Shown piece after piece: positions 1 through 10,045 of a DNA stretch of 64,000 nt. Source of the stretch: Loripinus fragilis (taxonomy: Eukaryota > Mollusca > Bivalvia > Lucinida > Lucinidae); assembly GCA_964019695.1 (NCBI GenBank), contig OZ026515.1, positions 77,922,678 through 77,986,677 on the forward strand, written 5' to 3'. The translations under genes and the position numbers were made by a program. A model generated the notes under the pieces. It was not told the DNA's origin. It searched no databases and saw only the letters and a list, made by a program, of their open reading frames with translations. Position 1 is the stretch's first letter. Every line of letters begins with the position of its first letter.

Positions 1-60
1 GCTACAGGTCTCTGGTATGACCATGTACTAACAGCGCATTTGCCCGGCTTGTGCGTGGCT

Positions 61-408
61 ACAAATGACTGGGTGCACATACTTTCTTTCGTCTTTATGC
101 ACCAGTCATTTGTGATCACCCCCCAGCTCAGAGGAATGTCGAGGAATTTGACTTTGTGTCTACAGTTCCCCATAGTAACCACCATACTGTGGGGGGGGGG
201 GGGGGGGGGGGGCAGCTAGTTGGCAAAACCATGACAGTTCTCCTCCGCAGTCTGTTTTTATACTGCACGGCATTGTTTGTCTAGGTCTATCAAACCCCTA
301 CATTTCCTCCGCATTGTAGAGACAACGTAAAAGTAAAAACACAGCACATTATATCCCCATCCTGCTCAGAGGCTTGGGTGAAGCAGTGGTTACAAATGAC
401 TGGTGCAT
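61..408. repeat. Short inverted repeat (ACAAATGACTGG) with a third copy, and poly(G)
   Basis: ACAAATGACTGGGTGCA (61-77) is inverted at 98-113 (TGCACCAGTCATTTGT), giving a hairpin with a 20-nt loop. A third direct copy, TACAAATGACTGGTGCAT, lies at 391-408. A run of 22 G occupies 191-212. No gene is recognised in 1-990. Confidence 0.6.
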
Positions 409-991
409 TATTTATAGCCTATGATGCACTTCGCATGACCATTTAGTTCTCAGCCACCCCAAAAAAATCCGCTGATACATGTATATTATTCAACCTATTT
501 CCAAGCACATTCCCACCCCATCACTAGTTTCTCTTTCTGACCTCAGCATTCATTATATAAGATGACTATTTTTTTCACTTGAATCACACCTGACGGGTGA
601 GCCCTGTGATTATTTTATCTTATCACTTGTAGTTGCCCGGAATTACGTTTTGGCATGCATGTTTTGAATTGTCTGGTGTCAACAAATCAGTATTGGGAAT
701 AAACAGATATAGTCTGGTTCACGAAAATTGGCAGTATTTTACCGTTAGCAAAGAAGAGTTCATTATTCGAACATGACCTGAATAGCAACTGTAAATTGTA
801 GATTGTTTTGTTTGTAACTGTACCTTTGAAAATGATTTCAGGTATCAATCCACGATAGCGCAGTCGGGAACAGCGCGGATTTGCAATGGATCTTAGCTGT
901 TGTAACGAATGTACTTAATTTATCAGTCTAATCTTTTTTTTTATTTTTTATTATTAAATTATCAATCCCTAGCATGTGCGAGTCAATACAG

Positions 992-1189
<198 letters not shown>

Positions 1190-1294
1190 TAAACACGTGC
1201 ACTATAATTTTAGCTTTAACAATTTTGTTTAAACTTGGTCCAATTTCATTAAGATCACTGAATGAACCATATATTTCAGCATTCGAACCGCATA

Positions 1295-1395
1295 TATCAT
1301 TTAGTTAGTAGCGAGTTGGTCTACTACTCTGACATCTGTGGACTTCTTAAATGGGGAAGTGAGTTCGAACTCTGGTCGGGCCACATCCTTTTGTT
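1295..1395 (+). mobile_element. tRNA-derived SINE head
   Basis: Pol III A box TAGCGAGTTGG (1309-1319) and B box GAGTTCGAACTC (1361-1372) at tRNA-like spacing, followed by GGTCGGGCCACATCC. It does not fold as a complete tRNA, so a SINE head is preferred. The 3' limit is unclear. Confidence 0.55.
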
Positions 1396-1533
1396 GAGAG
1401 AGTATCTCGCTTCCAATGGTGAAAATATAAATACACTAAGTATAAGAAACTTTTCATAAGAAGCCTGTCCAGGAACAGTGTGATTGAATAACTGACTGGT
1501 AATCTGATAAAAACGACCTCACGACCCAATATA

Positions 1534-1612
1534 TTAAAAATAGTAAGTGAGTATGATCAGGAAATACCACAATCACAAACTGCAGACAAACCCATGGTAC
1601 CGCAAGGAAGTA
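1534..1612. repeat. LINE 3'-region repeat, terminal fragment
   Basis: Starts with TAAAAATAGTAAGTGAGTAT and runs through GATCAGGAAATACCACAATC, the same terminal block as the copies starting at about 2646 and 3313. Short truncated copy. Confidence 0.55.
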
Positions 1613-1763
1613 CCCAAATAATGGTTTACCAGTTTCTTCCTTCAATGTATATCCTTTATGTTAAATGTTTTCGTATTTAGCAGTTGTAAAAACTTTCTAG
1701 TCAGAAATATGAACAAAAGGAAAATATGAGATGAATCAAAAAAGGAAAAAAGATACAAAAAAG

Positions 1764-1836
1764 GTACCTTGCTAGGATTCGAACCTCGGACCCTGGGTAC
1801 TATAACTACCCGTCTTATCCGCTCAGCTATATGTAT
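1764..1836 (-). mobile_element. tRNA-like sequence (tRNA pseudogene or SINE head)
   Basis: On the minus strand an A box TAGCTGAGCGG (1819-1829) and a perfect B box GGTTCGAATCC (1775-1785) are 33 bp apart, as in a tRNA. The acceptor-stem halves do not pair (an AT-repeat lies where the 5' arm should be), so it is not called a functional tRNA. Confidence 0.5.
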
Positions 1837-2645
1837 ATATATATAGACTACTTTTGTGCTTCTTTAATGAATATAATGAATGATATTGATGTGATTTTAA
1901 GTATACCCGTGTCCCCTGTTTACATCACTGTACTCGCCTTATTCAACAGTAAATCACTGCCAACTTTCGTGAATCATACTATAGAAAGTTCAATTTATTT
2001 AATAAAACAAGTTTGATTTTTTTTAAATCTGATGATCAGAGAAGGAGCATGGAACACAGAAAATCATGATTTTAAATTGAGGAACAGAGGAACACAGAGA
2101 TTCATTTCATAGGAACAAGCGGACGGGTACCCACTGGGAAGGCCTCAATATTTTCTCGTATGCCAAAATTCTGTGCGCCCAAACTATGGCCATAATTTGC
2201 ATTTGAGTTTGATATGATAAGAGTCCCTTCTCCTTACACGTTACTTCGTCTTATGAAACCGTATAATTATTCATCGATAGTAAACTAAAGGCAGTGATCC
2301 GTACAAAGGTGCATTTAGGGTAAATTAAAAAATTCAGATGCTCAAATGCAGACAAATTCCATCATATCACAGCCCATTTGACAATACATTTTGTAACGAA
2401 AAAAATATCACCAATTAGGCGGTGTATAGATGTATTAAATTCTGGTGGTCATTGTGCGATCAGTCTGCACATGACGAAATAAACGCAAAAAAGCGTTGTT
2501 CACTGACTTCCTGTACGCACATTAGTCACCAATTAATACCACACTAGAGTGTCAATTGTGCGGGCTATCGGACTGTATTACTGTGGCTGGGCTTCAAACA
2601 TTTGAATTTTCAGCTAAAATGGCACTATAATAAATCTACAAAACT

Positions 2646-3147
2646 CATAAAAAGTAAGTATGATCAGGAAATGCAACAACCACACACTGTAGACCAACCC
2701 ACGGCACCGTAAGGAAAAACACAGAACACTAACAGTCACAAGACATCAGGAAGACAATTAAAGTAAAGCAACCAACTCTATCTTCCCCGTCATGATGATT
2801 ACAAAACTAAAAGGACACTTAGCACTGCACAACAAAACATGGAACAAACACAGAACCCCCTCAATGGGAGTAATAATACACAACGAATCAATAATAACAG
2901 AACCATCGCCATAGACCGGATAGCAGGCTAAGCCACTGGAGGACTTAAAAGACATATTACTGATACCAAACCTTCGCCCTAGATGCTGCTATTATTGTCA
3001 CACAAAAATTGTTTAGCTCGCATGGGGGCTTCCTAACTACTGCACTGCATCATCAAAGAGAAACAATTTAATCAATTAGCACACTATGACGAAACAAAGG
3101 AAATGACTCGCAACTCAGAGATAGTCAGAGTTAAAGAATACCTCAAG
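2646..3147. repeat. LINE 3'-region repeat copy
   Basis: About 500 bp that align with 3313-3835: shared blocks include AGACATCAGGAAGACAA, TGATTACAAAACTA, ACAACAAAACATGGAA, CTTCGCCCTAGATGCTGCT and AGATAGTCAGAGTTAAAGAA. No coding signal. Confidence 0.65.
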
Positions 3148-3240
3148 TATTACGTTAAACATTGGTCGTGTATTCCAGTTTTCACAATATCGTCATGCGC
3201 GGTTAGAATAAGAGTAATCTTGGGGAAAAAACGATCCTCC

Positions 3241-3242
<2 letters not shown>

Positions 3243-3311
<69 letters not shown>
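3243..3311. repeat. Poly(A) tract of 69 bases
   Basis: Uninterrupted A run that abuts the outer end of the LINE 3'-region repeat at 3313. It is poly(T) relative to the LINE sense strand, so it is not that LINE's own tail. Confidence 0.9.
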
Positions 3312-3312
<1 letters not shown>

Positions 3313-3313
<1 letters not shown>

Positions 3314-3835
3314 TAAAAAATAGTAAGTGAGTATGATCAGGAAATACCACATTCACAAACCGCAGACAACCCCATAGCACCGCGAGGAAGAGCCGCTCAA
3401 CCATCACGAGACACCAGGAAGACAAATTAAGCAAAGCAACAAGCTCTCTCTTCCCCATCAAGATGATTGCAATACTAGAATGGACAAAAAGTAACGTACA
3501 ACAAAACATAGAATAATTACAGACTCCCACAATGGGAGTAACAATTAACAAACAGTCAACAACAACAGAACCACCGCCTTAGAACGGACAACAGCCTAAG
3601 CCACTGGGGGCTTAAATGCATTTTACTGGCACCAAATCTTCGCCCTAGATTCTGCTGTTGTTGATGTACAAAAATGTTCAGCTCGCATGGAGGCCATCTA
3701 ACTAATGCATTGTATCATCATGGAGAAACACTTTAATCAAATTAACACACCATGATGAAACAAAGAAAAGGGCTTATGACTCACAGATAGTCAGAGCTAA
3801 AGAAAACCTCAAGTTGAGCCACGGTGGGTCCAGCT
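3313..3835 (-). repeat. 3' region of the LINE whose RT fragment follows at 3850-4260
   Basis: Homologous to 2646-3147. In the minus direction it follows directly on the decayed reverse transcriptase fragment, which is why this repeat family is read as a LINE 3' region. Other copies or fragments: 1534, 2646, 33570, 38165, 41800, 52440 and 60830. Confidence 0.55.
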
Positions 3836-3849
3836 ACAGATAAGCATCA

Positions 3850-4260
3850 GGCACCAACCCACCGATTAAGGCTTTACGTCAGAGTCGTGCAATTAAAGAG
3901 GAAACCATAGCTATAAACCGTGATTGGGTTTAAAACTAGGCTTGCAGACTGTCGCATGATATCCAAGTTTTATCCAACCCTTATATAACGTTTTATTATC
4001 TTTTTGAATCGATCACTAAAATTTGTTTTCCAACAATTCGTTTGAATTTATAAACTAAATCACCATAAAATATAGGTTCTGATATGCCTTGTTGCAGAAA
4101 AGTTTTTAACCCAATGTTGTATTTAACAAATAACTCTGATTTTCTGTGGCAGAACTTTGAAAATGCGTTTCGAATTTTATGATATCTATAACCTGGTTTT
4201 AATAACTTAGCAGTTAAAAATAAGTTTCTGTTGTTGAAGTCATCAACATTAAAATTGTAA
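3850..4260 (-). pseudogene. Decayed non-LTR retrotransposon reverse transcriptase, C-terminal part
   Basis: On the minus strand an 80-odd-codon open stretch (about 4258-4005) encodes phrases I recognise from mollusc LINE-type polymerases: FLTAKLLKPGYRYHKIR, KYNIGLKTFLQQGISEP and IFYGDLVYKFKRIVG. A frameshift near 4025 moves the reading into another frame (NFSDRFKKIIKRY, then DIMRQSAC), and there are further stops. No ATG start, no catalytic YADD block in this piece. It is a 5'-truncated remnant continuous with the repeat at 3313-3835. Recognition is from memory of the family and not from a search. Confidence 0.6.
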
Positions 4261-4276
4261 AAACAGCAAATTTAGT

Positions 4277-4560
4277 TTAGTTGAATCTGTCAAGAGTGTC
4301 AATGGAAAGTGCCACAACCTTCACACTCCCTAGCACTGTCTTAATCTGCATTCTGCCGGAATCAAATAAGCCAGCACATGGTATGTTGTTAGACCTACTT
4401 CTCACATTGTCCAGTGATGCAGGTTCACATGCACAAAGTATGGATACAGATAAACTCAGACCAAAATTTAGAATTCTAGCTTCGCTGGATACATCAATAC
4501 CAAAGTATGGAGAGAAAAATAATGGTAAAACACACTTTATCGATATACGACCCAGCTCTT
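4277..4560. other. Unassigned segment, open on both strands
   Basis: Open frames run through this stretch on both strands. Neither shows recognisable domains. Two phrases on the minus strand (CCATACTTTGTGCATG and TGTGCTGGCTTATTTGATT) recur in the same order near 17040-17165 in element A, so it may be repeat-derived. Confidence 0.25.
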
Positions 4561-4582
4561 TTCGGCATTGTGTAAAACATAA

Positions 4583-4663
4583 AATGGATTGGAATGGAAT
4601 GGACTTGACTGGAATGGTTTCGAACGGAATGGGATGGAATGGAATGGATTGGAATGGAATGAA
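4583..4663. repeat. Degenerate (GGAAT)n / (TGGAA)n pentamer tract
   Basis: Repeated TGGAATGGAATGGATTGGAA phrases, interrupted once near 4605-4630. Confidence 0.75.
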
Positions 4664-4889
4664 AACATGCCATGAGCTCTTGAACGGATCATATTTTTTT
4701 CCGTTTAGAGACTTATTTGTCATATGCTTAACCCTTTTTTCCTGTCACTCATTGAAAATAATTTTGACGTCAGTAATGCAAACATGCCAAAATGTAATTT
4801 GCTTACAGTATTGCCTTCTTGCTTCCTAGTTTACTCATTATTAATGAGGTTTGCAGAGATAAGTATTATCTATCTTATTTCTGCTTGAA

Positions 4890-5830
4890 AAGATAGACTG
4901 TGGGCACACACACAGACTGTGGGCACACATGAGATTACCCTCATGAAGACAGCACAAATGAGTACTCACAGTGTATATATTTGATATTTTTTTCGTATTT
5001 CTGCCAAAAAAGAGTTTTGAGGTACTCATTAGAAACACCTCAAGGAAGATTTCTATTGAGTACCCATCGTAAATGCTTTAGGCAGAAATAAGAAACAAAT
5101 ATCAAACATTAACTGTAGGTACTCATAAGAACTGCCTCCATGAGGTGGATCTAATCAGCATCCATACTGTCACTATGAGGTGGTTCTAATGAGTACACAT
5201 AATTATTGTCTTTCTTTTCCAACAAAGGATGTCGGTATGCATTGGAGCACCATGAGGTGGTTAAAGTCAGTACCCATAATCCATATTTTGGTCAGAATTA
5301 AGAACCAAATATCAAACAAATACTAGGTGTACTCATTAGAAAGAACTGCCTCTATGATGTGGTTTTTATGAGTAATTTTACTTTTTTTTTTGGTAGAAAT
5401 AAGAAACAAATATCAAACACTGACTGTGTGTATTCATTTAAACTATTTCTATGAGGTAGTTCTAATGGGTACCCATAATTCATATTTTGGTCAGAATGAG
5501 GTTACAAATATCAAACCAATAATATATGTAATCATTAGAGCTGCCTCTATGATGTGGTTCTTATGAGTAATATCACTCCATGATTTGGCAGAAATAAGAA
5601 ACAAATATCACACATTGACTGTGAGTACTCATTTAAACTGCTTCCATGATGTTGTTCTAATGAATACCTACAATCAATGTTTTGCACAGAAACAAGAAAC
5701 AAACATCAAACATAGACTGTGGATACTCATTGCAAATGCCCCCATAAGGTGGTTCTAATGAGCAATCACTATCCATGCTTTTGGCAGAAACATGAGAACA
5801 AAATCACGAAATTTCCAACACACTGAAAAT
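4890..5830. repeat. Tandem array of ~100-bp hairpin units
   Basis: About eight degenerate units. Each has a hairpin of the type GTACTCATTAGAACTGCCTC with the inverse arm GAGGTGGTTCTAATGAGTAC, followed by a spacer GGCAGAAATAAGAAACAAAT-ATCAAACAT. Spacer landmarks occur near 5096, 5297, 5405, 5505, 5600 and 5698. Architecture resembles the dispersed hairpins at 8440, 30869, 31232, 31815 and 36017. Confidence 0.7.
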
Positions 5831-6924
5831 GAGGGCTTCATAATTAAACATATAGGCTGACATCTGACATTTTTTTTTGCATGCTGGGTATTTTTTTCAT
5901 GATTTTGGTCATCTGCTGACTTTTATTCAAGATTAACTTTTTTAAAAAAATATTCCAGTAGCACTGTCAGAGTGTCAAACTGTTTGGATCTAGATTAGGA
6001 CTGATGTATTGTCAGGCCTGATTGGGTTCAAAACTTTTTGCAAAGATTGTCAGCAGTTGACCGAAATCACCACTGGCAGGTAAAGATATAAAAAACAGAG
6101 CATTAAAGTTTTTTTTTTAATTATCATCATTTGTCCATTTATTTTGTTTATGAACTTATCATGCAGTCAAAGAACTAGCTTTAGGAGCAACTCTTGAACT
6201 GTTCATAAGGGAGTTTTTATAAACCCTAAAATAACAATTTTCTTTTATATTTCTGTTAGAACATTTCAAGATCAGCTCTTGAACAGTTCGTAAAAAAAAT
6301 TAGCCATTTAACGTTGTTGAACTTTTCTTTCACTATATTCTTACCTATCGCTCCAAAAGAGCAGCCCTATTTTTATATTAGAACTAATCATTCACAGTTC
6401 AAGAACAATTATTCATACAAGTACATATTCCTGGAACTTAAATCTGTTCTCTAATCATTTCCCCAAAAGTTTTCAATTGTTCTTTAACATTTCATTAACA
6501 TGAAATAAGCATTCTTACTTTCTTGAACTATTCTTCTACTGTTCAAGACGTGTTCTTTGTGTTGTAGAACTAATATTTCAGCTATTTAAATGTGTACTAC
6601 TATACAATAGTCAAGAATTGTGTAAATTAGATCTAGAAAATACCATGAATAGTTCAAGAATGTTAAACCACCAACTTTATGTTTAAAACTGATCAAGTTA
6701 CATGTATGTGGTTCAAATAAACTAGCTTTTACATGGTTTAAATACAGAATCAAGTTGTATTCAAGAAGAAAAGCTCATTATAAACAAAAGAAAAACAACA
6801 ACATTGTTTGTAAATGGTAATGAATAGAAATGTAGGTGTGGTTAATTTATTAAAATTACATATTGACATGTTTGCATCTCTAATATCAAAACTAAAACGG
6901 TCCTCTTTCGATTCTAAAACTAAT
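5831..6924. other. AT-rich intergenic DNA with recurring GAACTGTTCAAG-like motifs
   Basis: No gene. TTGAACTGTTCA, TTGAACAGTTCG, ACTGTTCAAGA, ATAGTTCAAGAAT and similar words recur at irregular spacing between about 6190 and 6730 on both strands. Confidence 0.4.
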
Positions 6925-7904
6925 AGGCCATGAGCTACTGAGGGTTTTGCTCCCCCAGGGGAATTTAGTAGACTATATTTTTCTTAAAGCATGACATCTA
7001 ACGAGCTTTTTGCAACATGTTGGCCATCTGGCGGTGGGGGCCGTTGGGTGCTACGGCGTGTTAAATACGTTACCCCTCATTTTTTAGAACAAAAATATAA
7101 AATTAAGACTGTAAAAGTGGTACTTGAACTATTCAAATTGGCTAAACAGTCATGTGATATGTAAGAACAGTTAATTTCCTGCAGATACTGATGTTTGTTA
7201 GAGTAATTTAGGCCCATAATGTTGTCATTTACGTTACATTTTCAAGTTCACCCTATAAAATCATTGCTATTTTGTTATATAGTTTCTTTTTATAAACTTT
7301 TCAATACATATTTTAGATAAAAACAACATGTCTCTAAAAGTCAATTATCTGACCATTTCAATACTGCAAACAGTTTGCTTCTATCACAAAAACTCAGGAG
7401 TTATAAGCTGCTGAATATGACAACCCCTAAGAAAACGTTATGTAATGTAAGAACCTTTTCATCTAAAAGCAAAGCATGTCATCCTATCTGTAAGCTTTTA
7501 AACACCAGATATGAGCATTATATTGATAAAGAAGAGTGAAGGGGATATTTAACATTGTTTCCGGTGTAAATTATTAGGGTTCTTTTGTTTGTTTGGCAAC
7601 ATGTAACGTATATTACAAACTTTAAGGATTTCTATATATTGCTTAATTCCCTGAATGATACATCATAGGGTATTTTATTTCATTTCAGAACTGATTTTTG
7701 TGTTAAATAGACATAAAGATACTAGTTTGTCCACAATAGAATTTATCGGTTCATATTAAGAGACTATGTCAAATTGTCAAAGCATGTTTACGTTTGTGAA
7801 ATAGTATATTTTAGAACTTTTTTTTAAAAAAAATGTCGATTTGGACACGGTTATAGGTTTTAATCCTCATTAACAAAGACAAATTACGGCTCTCAAGTAC
7901 CAGC

Positions 7905-8985
7905 TGAATAAGGATAAGGGTCTTCGGACAGTTTCCTATTCAATCTGCCCAAATTTTGACAGTCTGTGGCTAGCATAATGCATAACTGGCAACTATAGTT
8001 TTGTGCTTAAATCGAACCCTAACATTTAATGCATCTAACAAAATAAAAAAAATTAGAAAATATTGCATCATTATGCCAGGACTTTAGGGTTTAGGGGGTG
8101 GGGGTATTTTTTGTGACCAAATTTTATTTCACAGAAAGTCAAAGTTTCGTCGAGTATTCACCTAAGTAATTGTTAATATAATGTTTGGGGCATAAAACTT
8201 GAGACGAAAATGATGCGTTTGCATAAAATTCGGGTTTAGAAGATTTCATCGTTTCGTCTAAAGAAGTGTACTGTCTATTACCTTTGACTATTACCTGTAA
8301 TGTTTCAAGCAACCAGTTTGACTTGTGCACTGAGGTGTATCATATCTGTATACTGTATAAATCAAAGTCTAGATAAACACAGTTTTTAGCGTAAAATCGT
8401 AATATTTTCTTACACATCAGATTTAACCTATAACTTTGGTGCTTAAAAGAACCATCTTATTGCGACGGTTCTTTTGAGTACCCACAACATAATGTTTTGG
8501 TTGAGAAATGAGACAATTAATTTCTTTGTAAGCACTCATAACTAAAGCCCTGATATATGCCATTTCAAATTAATATTTACATACAGGTTTGTACAAAATT
8601 AGTTTCTAATAAGGTTTTATAATAAAGTGTTTTTGAGCATTTTGACAGCGTTCCCCCCCCCCATGACCTAACATGCCGTTTATAAATGATGTGTGAAATG
8701 TATAACTACAACTATATGCAAAAGGATTAGTTTGTTCACGGGGGGGGGGGGGAAAGCACCTCAGTAAAACTTTTTCTATTTTCTATATGTTAGATAGCAA
8801 AAACAGAGTTTTCAACCCATATTTTTCAACTGGTACTTGTCCAATGAGAAAATGGCTTTTGTAGATAAGTCAAGAGTTGAACCAACTATATTTTTCATAG
8901 AAAAAATATAATTTTCTTAGAAACTTTTCTCTGGTCATTTTTATGGGCAATCCTTCATTAAGACTGTCCGAGGTCCTTCCCATGT
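7905..8985. mobile_element. ~1.1-kb insertion inside element A with short inverted ends
   Basis: Copy B lacks this DNA: homology jumps from about 7880 to 8985. The left end has AAGGGTCTTCGGACAGT (from 7916) and the right end the partial inverse ACTGTCCGAGGTCCTT (8962-8977). Target duplication not resolved. It contains a dispersed hairpin unit (8440-8490) and C/G runs at 8651-8661 and 8740-8753. Confidence 0.4.
8440..8490. repeat. Dispersed hairpin unit inside element A
   Basis: GTGCTTAAAAGAACCATCTT-ATTGCGACGGTTCTTTTGAGTACCCACAAC: long outer arms, weak core. Confidence 0.6.
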
Positions 8986-9265
8986 CCTGTCAAAATTGTT
9001 AAAGTAATATATATTACCATATAAATATATATTATAAGGTACTATGTATGTCCAAAATGCTGTGAAAGACAGTATTAAATTGAGGGTGAAATGTTTATAT
9101 ATTGTGGATTTAGATTTTTGTATTACTTATCTGAAGAACACTAAGTTTAATCCAGTCACTTATTTAACAGCAATCAGAATATTTTTAGTGCATCCAGTTA
9201 ACTGCTGCTCAAATTATACAAACATAGTCAGTAGCACAATACACACTGGTATTCCCTGTATATAT

Positions 9266-9575
9266 ATGTATATCTTTATTAACCGATGCGATATTTATTT
9301 GGATTCTTCAAGTATTGAAAGAAGGCAGGATTTATAGAGAGTGTACTTGTGTTCTGTAATTGTATTACAGGAAATACGGTATAAATGAACTCATTTGTTC
9401 GTCACGAGAAATTCATGGAATTTCCTTTGTTTAGCTCATTTTAGGTCAAGAAACTCATGATTTAGGTGCAATGATTGTTCAGCAAAGGTATAAATCATCA
9501 TTTATGATTTTAAATGGTCATTCGAGGCTAGACAGACCAAATGAGAAATTCTGTTGAGTTTATGTACGATTTTGA
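9266..9575. repeat. Direct repeat, first copy (pair with 14853-15160)
   Basis: Shares long stretches with 14853-15160, for example TTATTAACCGATGC, TGTGTTCTGTAATTGTATTA, TTCGTCACGAGAAATTCATG and GAGGCTAGACAGACCAAATG. Identity is high by eye. The two copies are 5.6 kb apart in the same orientation. No TG...CA ends, primer-binding site or pol sequence support an LTR reading. Confidence 0.7.
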
Positions 9576-9689
9576 GTAACGTCGAGGAAGTTATTGAGCA
9601 GAAGCCAGCAGAGAAAGAAAATGGGAGGGAGCAGCGGCAGGATGATAAGTATCTTATAGTATTTTATGCTTCAGAAGTAATGTTATTGG

Positions 9690-9815
9690 ACTTGTGTTAT
9701 TCGCATATTAGAGCTGGTGATAGGTGTTCGATCTACGCACATGTGTATGTATGTCATCTGTGTCTCTGAAAATGATAGTATTGGAGGGTTGCAGGTTCGA
9801 ATTCATCTGGGTGCA
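9690..9815 (+). mobile_element. Possible tRNA-derived SINE head
   Basis: B-box-like GGTTCGAATTC (9794-9804) with a weak A-box-like TTAGAGCTGGTGATAGG about 85 bp upstream, followed by an A-run and AT repeats. Confidence 0.3.
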
Positions 9816-9944
9816 AAAAAAATATATATATAACTTTTCAATTTTAAAGGAGCTGGTTTCACTGTCGCAATATTGTTTTTAATGCAGGGTACAAAACTCG
9901 GATCCCCTTGCTTTTTATCGTCATGATTGAATCTATATATTAAA

Positions 9945-10045
9945 GGGTAGTCTCAATGGCGTAGTTGGTAGCGTCGATGTCTGGGGTAGTGCTAGGCGAT
10001 GTTGTCCAATTCAATGGGTTTGAATCTCGCTAGAGGCGAAATATT
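9945..10045 (+). mobile_element. tRNA-derived SINE head
   Basis: A box TGGCGTAGTTGG (9957-9968) and B box GGGTTTGAATCTC (10016-10028). It lacks a foldable acceptor stem. Confidence 0.5.

Noticed and set aside
1764..1836. Functional tRNA gene
   Set aside because: Good A and B boxes but the acceptor stem does not pair.
3150..3551. 133-codon minus-strand frame
   Set aside because: Runs through the poly(A)/poly(T) tract and a LINE 3'-region repeat; no domain.
4281..4829. 182-codon plus-strand frame as a gene
   Set aside because: It overlaps an opposite open frame, ends in a GGAAT pentamer repeat and has no recognisable domain.
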